From NCBI GenBank assembly GCA_964623885.1, contig CAZUVM010000007.1, forward strand, positions 1 through 40,220: a DNA stretch of 40,220 bases, in the 5' to 3' direction. The translations under genes were made by a program, and so were the position numbers. Every line of letters begins with the position of its first letter. The stretch's first letter is position 1. Of the stretch, positions 25,219 through 32,759 are shown one piece after another. The notes under the pieces were generated by a model, which worked only from the letters and a program-made list of their open reading frames with translations, had not been told where the DNA came from and made no database searches. Source of the DNA: CAZUVM01 sp964623885. GTDB taxonomy: Bacteria; Verrucomicrobiota; Verrucomicrobiia; Limisphaerales; UBA8199.

Positions 25219-26061
25219 CTAGCGCGCGTCTCTCGGTGTTGCGACGGGTCGTCGAGGGCGAGTCGCGCTCGCGGTTTTAGGGGGTTCTTCGCTGTTTGCT
25301 GTCGGTGCGGCGATAGCCTCGACGATGGTTGGCTTCGGATTGGGGGCGCCCGCAACCTCGTTACTGCTCGTGCCAATGCTGGCATTGCCGACGAACACAG
25401 CTCCGGCTTCGACCACCATATTGGCCGCGGTCACGTCGCCAAAGAAGCGCGCGGTTGAGCGCAGCACGACAGTTCCTTCGCTGCGCAGGTTTGCCGCCAG
25501 CTCACCTCCGATATCGGCCGCACCCACCCGCAGTTCCTCGGGCCATCTGAAGCGTTCTCCGGCAGGAATGACAAGCCGGCCCGCGCTGAATTGACCTTTG
25601 ATATTGGCGCTGGTGTGGATTTCCAGCGCGCCGGAGGTCACGAGCTTGCCGATGATCCGCCCTTTGAGGACCGCGTCTCCCACGCGCGACTCGGTGTTGA
25701 GCAAATAGCCCTTTTCCTCCACGACCAGCCAGCCGTGGGTGCGGAAGTTTTTGGAAACCGTTGTCGCTATCCGGTAGTCGCTCAGATCGACATGGCCGCT
25801 GCACCGTTTGCACATGGTGGAAGCGGCGGCTTTCGGCGCCTCCAATTCCGTGCCGCATTGGAAACAGCGCACCTTGCGCTGTTCGATGGTCACCTTCGCG
25901 GCTTTGGCGGTCGGGTGCAGCGCTTCCTGGATTCGGAAATGCTGCTGGCAATTCTTGCAGATCGTGGAGTAAGCCAGGCGCGGCTCGGACTGGGCATAGC
26001 CGCAGCGCGGACAGGCAATCCGGATAGTGTCCGCTGAGGTTATGGCAGGTTTCGACGGCAT
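25219..26061 (-). CDS. bactofilin-domain protein with two N-terminal zinc ribbons
   Basis: A protein of 280 residues. Two four-cysteine zinc ribbons come first: C17/C20 with C35/C38 (CPRC, CKNC) and C66/C69 with C84/C87 (CFQC, CKRC). The bactofilin right-handed beta-helix occupies about 110-235, with turns such as DAVLKGRIIGKLVTSGALEI, ANIKGQFSAGRLVI and ARFFGDVTAANMVVEAGAVFVG. A low-complexity Pro/Ala/Arg tail follows. Bactofilins polymerise without nucleotide into cytoplasmic or membrane-associated scaffolds. Zinc ribbons at the front are unusual and may bind nucleic acid or a partner. It lies downstream of a plain bactofilin gene, the two being separated by a 288-bp gap that contains a dispersed repeat. 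Confidence 0.85.
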   Translation of the reverse strand: MPSKPAITSADTIRIACPRCGYAQSEPRLAYSTICKNCQQHFRIQEALHPTAKAAKVTIEQRKVRCFQCGTELEAPKAAASTMCKRCSGHVDLSDYRIATTVSKNFRTHGWLVVEEKGYLLNTESRVGDAVLKGRIIGKLVTSGALEIHTSANIKGQFSAGRLVIPAGERFRWPEELRVGAADIGGELAANLRSEGTVVLRSTARFFGDVTAANMVVEAGAVFVGNASIGTSSNEVAGAPNPKPTIVEAIAAPTANSEEPPKTASATRPRRPVATPRDAR

Positions 26062-26135
26062 TCCTCAGGATTCTAGCGTCAAAAGACGAAAATCCGAAAC
26101 CCGAATTAGAGGGAGCATGCTGAACAATTGCCGTT

Positions 26136-26184
26136 CGGGCGGCGAGACGCTGCCAGAACCCGCAGGCGAGGACGCCCGCGCTAC
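26136..26184. repeat. 49-bp palindromic dispersed repeat, copy 2
   Basis: This aligns without gaps to 22-70, with 42 of 49 bases identical. The right end GCTAC is kept, while the left end differs (CGGGC against GTAGC). The second hairpin is weakened by a mismatch. It occupies the gap between the two bactofilin genes. Confidence 0.7.
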
Positions 26185-26349
26185 ACACAGGGGCGCGATC
26201 ATACCGTCGCGAAGCATAGCGGCCCGAGATTCCGAAGCACGGAGGGATATTAGCCGACTTGCAAAAGCATCCCTATACGCTTCGACGGGCGGCTCGCGGA
26301 TTTCGACGGTCGCCCTGCGTTGCAATCCCGGATATCCGGATTTGGCCTG

Positions 26350-26772
26350 TTACAGTCCCGGCGCCTTCGGTGTCGCCACTTTGGGAGCCTCACCGCGATT
26401 GGTGGGGGCCGCAGTCGGTGCAACCTTGTTCGGATTGACTTCCGTCTTGCCCACAAAGGTGACGCCTTCCTCGATCACCAGCTTGGCTGATTTGACATCG
26501 CCGAACAGTTCGGTCCTGGCTTTGAGGTCGATTTTGTCCTTCGCGATGATATTGCCCGTGATTTTGCCGCGCACGATGACGGAGCCGACGTCGATGGTCC
26601 CTTTGACCACGGCGTTATCGCCCAGGTTCAACGTGCCGTCGGAGTTGATATCGCCATCGAGTTTTCCATCGAAGGTGAGTTCGCCAGAAAACTTGAGGGT
26701 GCCTTTGAGTTCAACATCCGAGTTGAGGACGTTCTTGGAGCTGCCGTTGTTGCTGCTAATGGGAGTGCTCAT
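26350..26772 (-). CDS. bactofilin
   Basis: A protein of 140 residues, the usual bactofilin size. The core beta-helix covers about 18-112, with consecutive turns SDVELKGTLKFSGELTFDG, LDGDINSDGTLNLGDNAVVK, GTIDVGSVIVRGKITGNIIA and DLKARTELFGDVKSAKLVIE. Flexible tails flank it, the C-terminal one Pro/Ala-rich. It polymerises into filaments that help place envelope or motility machinery. The ATG at 26772 is the first in frame, though a closer ribosome-binding site is not evident: a GGGAGG lies about 40 bases upstream. The partner zinc-ribbon bactofilin is downstream on the same strand. The upstream region carries a long inverted repeat. Confidence 0.88.
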   Translation of the reverse strand: MSTPISSNNGSSKNVLNSDVELKGTLKFSGELTFDGKLDGDINSDGTLNLGDNAVVKGTIDVGSVIVRGKITGNIIAKDKIDLKARTELFGDVKSAKLVIEEGVTFVGKTEVNPNKVAPTAAPTNRGEAPKVATPKAPGL

Positions 26773-26911
26773 GCTGTTGTTGTAATTTCGATTGTGTTGG
26801 TTTTTGAATCCTCCCTAGTTAACGACGGGCCGCGCATAGCTGTCAACGCTCGATCCCGGATCCTAGGAATTTCCCTGGTACTTTCTCTGGTCCATGTTCG
26901 TAATCGTATTT

Positions 26912-26997
26912 TAATCGTAATCCCTTCTCGTTCTTTCCCGGTCCCCGTGAAGCGCATGAGCAACGGCTAGATTAAGGAGGGGAGAAGATTACGATTA
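26912..26997. promoter_or_regulatory. long inverted repeat between divergent genes
   Basis: TAATCGTAAT-cc-CTTCTC at 26912-26929 is complementary to GAGAAG-ATTACGATTA at 26982-26997, giving 16 pairs with a two-base bulge. TAATCGTA is also directly repeated just upstream (26901-26908). The site lies in the 292-bp region between bactofilin (minus) and the PQQ-like gene (plus). It could be an operator for both, or a mobile repeat; no family match is claimed. Confidence 0.5.
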
Positions 26998-27064
26998 TGA
27001 TTAAGAGTGGAAAGGGGAGGAATGGATACCTTGCCACCGCTGACCACCCTGATAGGCTGGGCCG

Positions 27065-28207
27065 GTGTTGGCTTTTGCTGCTTGCAGAACTTCCACGGAC
27101 GCCCGGTTCATCTTCCTGGCCGTCTTATTGGCGTTTACGGCCAACGGCAATTCCGAAACCATCGCGGTAAGCAATGTGTGGACCGTGCCGGTTGGCGGAT
27201 ATTCGGATTCTTCCGCAGCCGTGGCGCCGGACGGCACGGTTTATTTCGGCACCTGGGGGGGAGACTTGCAGGCAGTCGATCCTGAAGGAGCCAGCAAGTG
27301 GGTCTTTCATTCGGGGCGCGAGATTCGGTCCTCTCCCGCGATCGGTTCTGATGGGACAGTCTATTTCGGCAGCCGCAATCGTTATTTTTTTGCCGTCGGC
27401 CCCGACGGACATGAGAAGTGGCGGTTTAAAACCGGCGCCTGGGTCGATAGTTCGCCGGCCATCGGCTCGGACGGCACGATCTATTTCGGGTCCTGGGACA
27501 AGAAGTTCTATGCGTTGAGCCGGGATGGGACGCAGAAGTGGGCTTTCCCCACAGGCGGCCCGATCGTTTCCTCGCCGGCGGTTGACACAGTCGGCCGGAT
27601 CTATTGCGGTTCTCATGACCACAACTTCTATGCTTTGCGACCGGACGGTACCAAGCTCTGGGAATATGGCACCGGGGCCCCGGTCGTTTCCTCGCCGGGC
27701 ATTGATAAGGATGGAACGTTGTATTTTACGTCCGTTGATGGTTGGTTCTACGCTCTGAAGCCGAGCGGCGACCTCAAGTGGCGGCTGAGGACCGGCGGCA
27801 TCACCGAATCTTCGCCGGTCATTGGCGCGGACGGGATGATTTATGTCGGGGTGAATGTGGAACTCTGGGCAATCCAACCTGACGGCACGAAGAAATGGGT
27901 CCAGCCTTACGAACAATCGATAGATGCCGCACCCCTGGCATTGGCCGACGACTCGATCTGTTTCATCTCCCATTACGGTCTGCTCATCAATCTCGAAAAA
28001 CCGGATCAGTTCCGCTGGACATACTACCTTTATGGTCAGGGTTACGCGTCTCCGTCTTGTGGGACTCAGGGGCTGATTTACATTCCCGGGCCGTATTCGT
28101 ATAAGGCTCTTAAGGTCGCCTTGCCCGTGTCTCTCGCCCAGTCGCCCTGGCCCAAGTTCCGAGGCAACCCCCAGAATACCGGCCGGTTGGAAACCATTAA
28201 TCGTTGA
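27065..28207 (+). CDS. secreted PQQ-like beta-propeller protein
   Basis: A protein of 380 residues. A signal sequence appears around 14-28 (RFIFLAVLLAFTANG), so it is exported. About seven blades of 39 residues follow, each of the form SSPAIGSDGTVYFGS, FYALSRDGTQKWAF and TGGPIVSSPAV, typical of PQQ-binding-like repeats though not proof of PQQ binding. The end SPWPKFRGNPQNTGR is a common terminal motif in these proteins. The GTG start at 27065 is chosen because an in-frame stop lies at 27053-27055. A good AAGGAGGGG (26974-26982) followed by ATG at 26997 lies in another frame, so a frameshift near the start is possible. Confidence 0.78.
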   Translation: MLAFAACRTSTDARFIFLAVLLAFTANGNSETIAVSNVWTVPVGGYSDSSAAVAPDGTVYFGTWGGDLQAVDPEGASKWVFHSGREIRSSPAIGSDGTVYFGSRNRYFFAVGPDGHEKWRFKTGAWVDSSPAIGSDGTIYFGSWDKKFYALSRDGTQKWAFPTGGPIVSSPAVDTVGRIYCGSHDHNFYALRPDGTKLWEYGTGAPVVSSPGIDKDGTLYFTSVDGWFYALKPSGDLKWRLRTGGITESSPVIGADGMIYVGVNVELWAIQPDGTKKWVQPYEQSIDAAPLALADDSICFISHYGLLINLEKPDQFRWTYYLYGQGYASPSCGTQGLIYIPGPYSYKALKVALPVSLAQSPWPKFRGNPQNTGRLETINR

Positions 28208-28518
28208 CTGCGTGTTACACCATTCTCCCTCGCCTTTATTTGCTTCGTGTGCTTCTGTTCAGTTTCTAGCGCATCCTGTTCATCCTGTCTTTTCCCTGTT
28301 CGAATTTCGGGTCTAGCGCCTCCGGTTTTTTATTCTCTCGTCCGTGCCGAGCTATGTGTTCACCTTGGTTAAACTGAATCGTTCCGGTTTGGATTCCTGC
28401 CGGCTTTTGCTCGCCCGTTTCGCCGCGAACTCGTCGGTTTCGCCTCTATTTTGGATTATGACCATTTTAAGAAAACATTAGTTGACTGAAAGCAAGCGAT
28501 TGAGTATTCCCTTGCCTT
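28208..28518. other. 311-bp intergenic region before the LysR gene
   Basis: No coding frame was found. It holds a 9-bp near-tandem repeat, CATCCTGTT-CATCCTGTC (28272-28289), and two CTAGCGC sites, the first at 28267. No divergent gene is present, so the LysR regulator lacks the usual neighbour transcribed in the opposite direction. Confidence 0.45.
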
Positions 28519-29400
28519 ATGCAAATCGAGAGCTTGAAAGTGTTCTGCGACCTGGCCGAAACGGAGAGTTTTACCAAGGCGGCGCAGATCAATCAGGTGA
28601 CGCAGTCGGCCGTGAGCCAGCAGATCAGCTCGCTGGAACGGCTGTTCAAGTCGTTGCTGATCGAGCGCAGCAAAAAGCGGTTTCGTCTCACGCGCGAAGG
28701 TCAGGTGCTCTACGATTACAGCAAGCAGGTTTTGAACACCTTCAACGCTCTGGAAAACAAGCTGCAGGAAATCAAAGATATTATTTCGGGCACGATTCGC
28801 GTCGCTACTATTTACAGCATTGGCCTTCACGACCTGCCGCCGTACCTGAAGAAATTCCTGAAGGCTTACCCGACGGTGAACGTGCATGTCGAATACCGGC
28901 GCGCGAATCAGGTATATGAGGATGTGATTGGCAACGTGGTCGACCTCGGTTTGGTGGCTTATCCGGTGCGTGATAACAAGCTCGAAATCTTCCCTCTGCG
29001 TAAAGATCCGCTTGTCCTTATCTGCCATCCCCAGCACGCGCTGGCCAAAGGCAAATCCGTGCGTTTGAAAACGCTGTCGGGCCAGAAATTCATCGGGTTC
29101 GAGCCGGACATCCCCACCCGCAAAGCGCTCGACCGTCTGCTCAAAGACCATGGCGTGCATGTCCAACACGTGATGGAGTTCGACAATATTGAGACGGTCA
29201 AACGCGCTGTGGAAATTGACGCCGGAGTTGCCATTGTGCCTCAAAGCACCGTCGTGCAGGAGGTCGCTAAACAGAGCCTCGCGCAGGTTGCCCTCGACGA
29301 TGGCGATTTCTACCGGCCGCTCGCCGCGATTTACAAAAAGAACAAAGTGCTCTCGCCGGCGATGAAGGAATTCCTCGCCGTGCTGAAAGAAGAAAAGTAA
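28519..29400 (+). CDS. LysR family transcriptional regulator
   Basis: A regulator of 293 residues, the standard LysR length. The winged helix-turn-helix lies at 1-60 (LKVFCDLAETESFTKAA, SAVSQQISSLERLF, FRLTREGQVLYDY). The effector-binding domain of two alpha/beta lobes spans about 90-290 (SGTIRVATIYSIGLHDLPPYL, VDLGLVAYPV, GVAIVPQSTVV). It binds DNA as a tetramer and responds to a small molecule; the effector is not readable from sequence. Its overall pattern is closest to CysL/CbbR-like members, but that is only an impression. The downstream PPK2 gene is convergent, so the regulated genes are not evident. Confidence 0.9.
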   Translation: MQIESLKVFCDLAETESFTKAAQINQVTQSAVSQQISSLERLFKSLLIERSKKRFRLTREGQVLYDYSKQVLNTFNALENKLQEIKDIISGTIRVATIYSIGLHDLPPYLKKFLKAYPTVNVHVEYRRANQVYEDVIGNVVDLGLVAYPVRDNKLEIFPLRKDPLVLICHPQHALAKGKSVRLKTLSGQKFIGFEPDIPTRKALDRLLKDHGVHVQHVMEFDNIETVKRAVEIDAGVAIVPQSTVVQEVAKQSLAQVALDDGDFYRPLAAIYKKNKVLSPAMKEFLAVLKEEK

Positions 29401-29415
29401 CGGGCCCTTCGTCCT

Positions 29416-30291
29416 TCACTTCGCTCCCAGCGCCTTCTTGACCGCCGCCAGCTCGCGCCGCTTTTCTTCGCCAACGCTCGGGTAAGCCAGGTCGAGAGAG
29501 TTGAGCGCGTCTACGACTACCTCGGCCACCACCAGTCGCGTGAACCACTTGTGGTCTGCCGGCACGACGTACCACGGCGCGTGTGGGGTTGCCGTGTGTC
29601 GGATCATGTCTTCATAGGCCTGCTGGTAATCGTTCCAACGTTGGCGTTCACGAATATCGGCTAGCGACAGCTTCCAGTTCTTGTCGGATTCTTCGAGGCG
29701 ACTGAGCAGCCGCCGCCGTTGCTCCTTTTTTGACAGGTGCAGGAAGAACTTGCGAACGAGCACGCCGTTCCGGACCAGATGGCGTTCCAGATCGTTAATG
29801 GACTGGAACCGTTGTTTCCAAAGGTCCTCGGTCACCAACTCAGGCGGCAATTTCTGCCGTGCGAGCAGCTCGGGATGGACCCTAACCACGAGGGTTTCTT
29901 CGTAATAAGATCGGTTAAAGATGCCAATCCGCCCCCGTTCCGGCAGGCACTTGGTTGAGCGCCATAGGAAATCGTGGTTCAGGTCTTCGTCCGAAGGGAC
30001 CTTGAATGAAAACACCTGGCAGCCCTGGGGGTTGACCCCGGACATGACATGCGCGATGGTCCCGTCTTTCCCCGCGGCGTCCATCGCCTGAAGAATCAGC
30101 AGGACCGACCACTGGTTCCGGGCATACAACCGCGCCTGCAGTTCGCTCAACTGCGCCACGCCGGCTTCCAGCCATTCTTGCGCTTCTTCCTTGGAATCGA
30201 GTTTCCACGTATCGGCCGGATCGATGTCCGTTAAGCGAAACTGCTTGCCGTCGGTTACCCGGTAACGCTGGATCAGTTGTTTCTTCTTCAT
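29416..30291 (-). CDS. polyphosphate kinase 2 family protein
   Basis: A protein of 291 residues from ATG 30291, which has a GAGGGAC ribosome-binding site; the longer frame adds 20 Arg-rich residues without support. PPK2 motifs are clear: DAAGKDGT at 71-78 (Walker A-like), SGVNPQGCQVFSF, FLWRSTKCLPERGRIGIFNRSYYEE around 108-132, and a lid segment rich in Arg/Lys (HLSKKEQRRRLLSRLEESDKNWK, key part KKEQRRRLL). The enzyme transfers phosphate from polyphosphate to nucleotides, in the polyphosphate:nucleotide phosphotransferase subgroup by its N-terminal DPADTWKLDSKEEAQ segment. Whether AMP or ADP is preferred is uncertain. It is a soluble cytoplasmic enzyme, divergent from the tonB gene. Confidence 0.92.
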   Translation of the reverse strand: MKKKQLIQRYRVTDGKQFRLTDIDPADTWKLDSKEEAQEWLEAGVAQLSELQARLYARNQWSVLLILQAMDAAGKDGTIAHVMSGVNPQGCQVFSFKVPSDEDLNHDFLWRSTKCLPERGRIGIFNRSYYEETLVVRVHPELLARQKLPPELVTEDLWKQRFQSINDLERHLVRNGVLVRKFFLHLSKKEQRRRLLSRLEESDKNWKLSLADIRERQRWNDYQQAYEDMIRHTATPHAPWYVVPADHKWFTRLVVAEVVVDALNSLDLAYPSVGEEKRRELAAVKKALGAK

Positions 30292-30369
30292 AAGTCCCTC
30301 GTCCGCCCGCTTTCGTCGCCGCCATTGTCCGTTACGCCTCCAAACTTTCAATCTTCAATTTGAACCAAA

Positions 30370-30439
30370 ATGCCCTATAATGTGTCGGGTTCGTTCCGAG
30401 TTGCCGCTATGGCGGGTCTGCGGCAAAATGATAGGGCAT
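30370..30439. promoter_or_regulatory. promoter region with inverted repeat before tonB
   Basis: A perfect TATAAT lies at 30376-30381, overlapping the left arm ATGCCCTAT (30370-30378). The exact complement ATAGGGCAT (30431-30439) overlaps the tonB start codon at 30438. The arms are 52 bp apart. The arrangement would suit a repressor bridging both arms, or a long RNA stem hiding the start. The -35 region is poor. Confidence 0.45.
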
Positions 30440-31457
30440 GAATGTTGCCGGAATGGCCAGGGAGACCTGGCGCCTGGAACAGGCCGATAACTCGCGCCTG
30501 GCGTGGGCCTTTGCCATTTCGATTGCCCTGCACCTGCTGATTTTTGGCGGCTATTACGGCGGCCAACGTTATCATCTTTGGGATCACCTTCACTGGCCTG
30601 CGTGGCTGGAGCCGATTAAAAAGTTAGTGGATAAAGCCGTCGCCAAGACCTCACCACCGCCGTTGGTGCTGCGCGAGCGCGAGGTGCCGTTGGTCTTCGT
30701 GGACGTAAGTCAGGCGCAGGCCACTCCGGAGCCGCCTAAGCAGGCCAAATATTATTCTGATAAGAACTCCCTGGCCGGCAATCCGGTGCCGGACCAGGAC
30801 TCGAACGTTCCTAAAGTCACCGGAGTCCAGAAGGATTTTCCAATGACTCATGACGTGCCGCGGCAACAGTACACGCCATTACAGCCAAGCCCGCCACCGC
30901 CCAAGCAGCTTGAGATGGTGCAGAAAAAGCAGGACCAGCCCGAGGAGAAAGCCAAACCTACCGAACGCCCGGGCGACTTGGCCATGGCCAAGCCGGATAC
31001 CAATCCGAAGCCAGATCCCGGTGAAGCGCCCCATGAGAAGCCGCGCACTCTGGCCGAGGCCTTGGCCACACATCCCGAGCGACGCCCGCCCGGCATGCAG
31101 ATGATGCAGGAAGGTGGCGTCCACCGCCGGTTTGATTTTTCTTTGGATACAATGGCCACACCCTTTGGAGCCTACGACCGCGCGCTGATCGATGCCGTTC
31201 GCCAGTGCTGGTACAACCTGCTCGACAATCAGAAGTATGCCTCGGATTTCGGCGGCAAGGTCGTGCTCCAGTTCGATCTACACTCGGATGGACGGATCAC
31301 GGGGCTTAAGGTGGGCGATAATACCGCGGGCGAGATCCCGGCAATGCTCTGCCAATCTGCCGTGGATAAACCCAGCCCTTACGCGCCTTTCCCACCGGAT
31401 ATGCGCCGGAGTCTGGGCGAGATTCGACACATCCAGTTCACTTTCTTTTACTATTGA
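30438..31457 (+). CDS. TonB-like energy transducer
   Basis: A protein of 339 residues with one N-terminal membrane helix (about 21-39, LAWAFAISIALHLLIFGGY, with the His32 typical of TonB). A long Pro/Lys/Gln-rich periplasmic region follows (about 75-225). The folded C-terminal domain (about 245-339) includes RALIDAVRQCWYNLLDNQKYA, GKVVLQFDLHSDGRITGLKV and EIRHIQFTFFYY. It couples the proton gradient through ExbBD to outer-membrane transport, or may act as TolA-like. The exbB gene follows after 2 bp and exbD 57 bp later, which confirms the complex. No outer-membrane receptor gene is nearby. The TonB versus TolA label is uncertain because the C-terminus is divergent. Confidence 0.82.
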   Translation: MNVAGMARETWRLEQADNSRLAWAFAISIALHLLIFGGYYGGQRYHLWDHLHWPAWLEPIKKLVDKAVAKTSPPPLVLREREVPLVFVDVSQAQATPEPPKQAKYYSDKNSLAGNPVPDQDSNVPKVTGVQKDFPMTHDVPRQQYTPLQPSPPPPKQLEMVQKKQDQPEEKAKPTERPGDLAMAKPDTNPKPDPGEAPHEKPRTLAEALATHPERRPPGMQMMQEGGVHRRFDFSLDTMATPFGAYDRALIDAVRQCWYNLLDNQKYASDFGGKVVLQFDLHSDGRITGLKVGDNTAGEIPAMLCQSAVDKPSPYAPFPPDMRRSLGEIRHIQFTFFYY

Positions 31458-31459
31458 TT

Positions 31460-32134
31460 ATGGAACCCATTGTTTACCTGTTGCTGATTCTGACCTCGAC
31501 CATTGGATTGGCCTTCGTGATCGAGCGCGGCTTCGCCTTGCGGCGGCGCCGCGTCGTGCCTGCGGCGGTCGAAGCCGCGGTGGATTCTTGCCAAACCGCT
31601 GCCGATGTGCCGATGTTGCGGCGCGTGTGCCAGCAGAACAATTCGCCGATAAGCCGGCTGCTGCTGCTGGCCGCCGACCACCTTGATTGGCCGAAGACCG
31701 AAGCTGTGGATGGCTTGCAAACCCGCGCGCGGCACGAGATCGCCAAGCTCGAGCGCGGGTTGGTGGTGCTGGAAATCATTGTCGGCATCGCGCCGCTATT
31801 GGGCCTGGTCGGCACCATTCTGGGCATGATGACGGCGTTCGGTAATGTCGGCAAAGCAGGGCAGGTCGACGCCGCCGAACTGGCAAAGGGCATTTCGCTC
31901 ATTTTGCGAGCGACACTGTTCGGTTTGCTCATAGCGATTCCGGCACTCATCTTTTGGAGTTACTACACCAAAAAGGTGGAGGGCCTCGCGGTCGAGATGG
32001 AAACGATTTGCGATGAATTTGTTCAACGGCAGTATCGTGAAGAAATCCAAGCAGGTGTTCTAAAGTCCAAAGTCACAGCGGAAGTTCAAAAGCAAAAGAC
32101 CAAGGTTGAAACACAGGAAGCGGCGATGAGTTAG
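31460..32134 (+). CDS. exbB: MotA/TolQ/ExbB proton-channel family protein
   Basis: A protein of 224 residues with three membrane segments: 4-20 (IVYLLLILTSTIGLAFV), about 95-118 (EIIVGIAPLLGLVGTILGMM) and about 140-165 (LRATLFGLLIAIPALIFW). The conserved GLVGTILGMM and KGISLILRATLFGLLIAIPA are the pore signatures of the TolQ/ExbB family. It forms the proton channel pentamer with ExbD in the inner membrane. The ATG at 31460 is used; a TTG two codons earlier would overlap the tonB stop. The gene is cotranscribed with tonB and exbD. Confidence 0.9.
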   Translation: MEPIVYLLLILTSTIGLAFVIERGFALRRRRVVPAAVEAAVDSCQTAADVPMLRRVCQQNNSPISRLLLLAADHLDWPKTEAVDGLQTRARHEIAKLERGLVVLEIIVGIAPLLGLVGTILGMMTAFGNVGKAGQVDAAELAKGISLILRATLFGLLIAIPALIFWSYYTKKVEGLAVEMETICDEFVQRQYREEIQAGVLKSKVTAEVQKQKTKVETQEAAMS

Positions 32135-32191
32135 TTTTCTGCCAAGTCATGGGCCATACGCATCACGCATCACCTATGAACAAGGTATTCT

Positions 32192-32617
32192 ATGCGTTTC
32201 TACGCTAAAAAACGGCGGCAGCCGCCTGCCATCATTATTGTCGCGCTTATCGACATCCTCATAGTGCTGCTGATTTTTCTGATGGTCACGACGACCTTCA
32301 AGCAGCAGCCCGCGCTTAAGCTGGCATTGCCTGAATCGTCACAGGCCGTCAAAACGGGCGCCAACGAAAACGCGCCACTGATCGTCAGCATCGAGCCGGA
32401 CGGTAGCCTGCGGCTAGGCACGGATGCCAAACCGGTCACGATTGAACGCCTCAAGGCGGAACTGCTGCGCCAGGTTGGCGGCCAGCCTGACCTACGGGTG
32501 GCGATCATGGCCGACAAAGCTGCGCCGTGGGGCACGATCGTGAAGGTGATGGATGTGATCAAGGAATCCGGCATCAAAGCCGTTAACGCTTTCATGCACG
32601 AGTCGGGCAAGCATTGA
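32192..32617 (+). CDS. exbD: ExbD/TolR biopolymer transport protein
   Basis: A protein of 141 residues: a basic N-terminus (MRFYAKKRRQP), one membrane helix around 12-34 (AIIIVALIDILIVLLIFLMVTTT) with the essential Asp21, and a periplasmic domain that ends in DLRVAIMADKAAPWGTIVKVMD and VIKESGIKAVNAF. It works with ExbB to carry protons and energise the TonB-like protein. An AAGG sequence precedes the ATG. A 142-bp intergenic hairpin region follows before the phosphoesterase gene, probably ending this operon. Confidence 0.9.
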   Translation: MRFYAKKRRQPPAIIIVALIDILIVLLIFLMVTTTFKQQPALKLALPESSQAVKTGANENAPLIVSIEPDGSLRLGTDAKPVTIERLKAELLRQVGGQPDLRVAIMADKAAPWGTIVKVMDVIKESGIKAVNAFMHESGKH

Positions 32618-32645
32618 CAGTCCGCAACCTGCGACGAAATCTGGC

Positions 32646-32719
32646 GCGGACCGCGGACAGTCCTGTGCGAGCAAGCTTTGAACGTTGCTGCGGACAAGAC
32701 TGTCCGCGCTCCGGTCCGC
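32646..32719. repeat. long GC-rich imperfect hairpin after exbD
   Basis: GCGGACCG (32646-32653) and CGGACAGTC (32654-32662) pair with CGGTCCGC (32712-32719) and GACTGTCCG (32698-32706), leaving a 5-base bulge. A smaller internal hairpin, GCGGACA-AGAC-TGTCCGC (32690-32707), is an alternative. It shares the CGCGCTC ending on the plus strand with the 12885 and 19541 hairpins. It sits in the 142-bp gap between exbD and the phosphoesterase gene and may end the tonB operon, without a T-run. Confidence 0.6.
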
Positions 32720-32759
32720 TCAGCCTTCGGTAAAGTTGATTGACCGTGACCGCCACTGA

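Noticed and set aside
27007..27285. An alternative frame overlapping the start of the PQQ-like gene
   Set aside because: It becomes Arg/His-rich after about 20 residues; at most it hints at a frameshift near the true start.
32646..32719. Intrinsic terminator after exbD
   Set aside because: The stem is strong but no T-run follows, so it is recorded as a repeat hairpin only.
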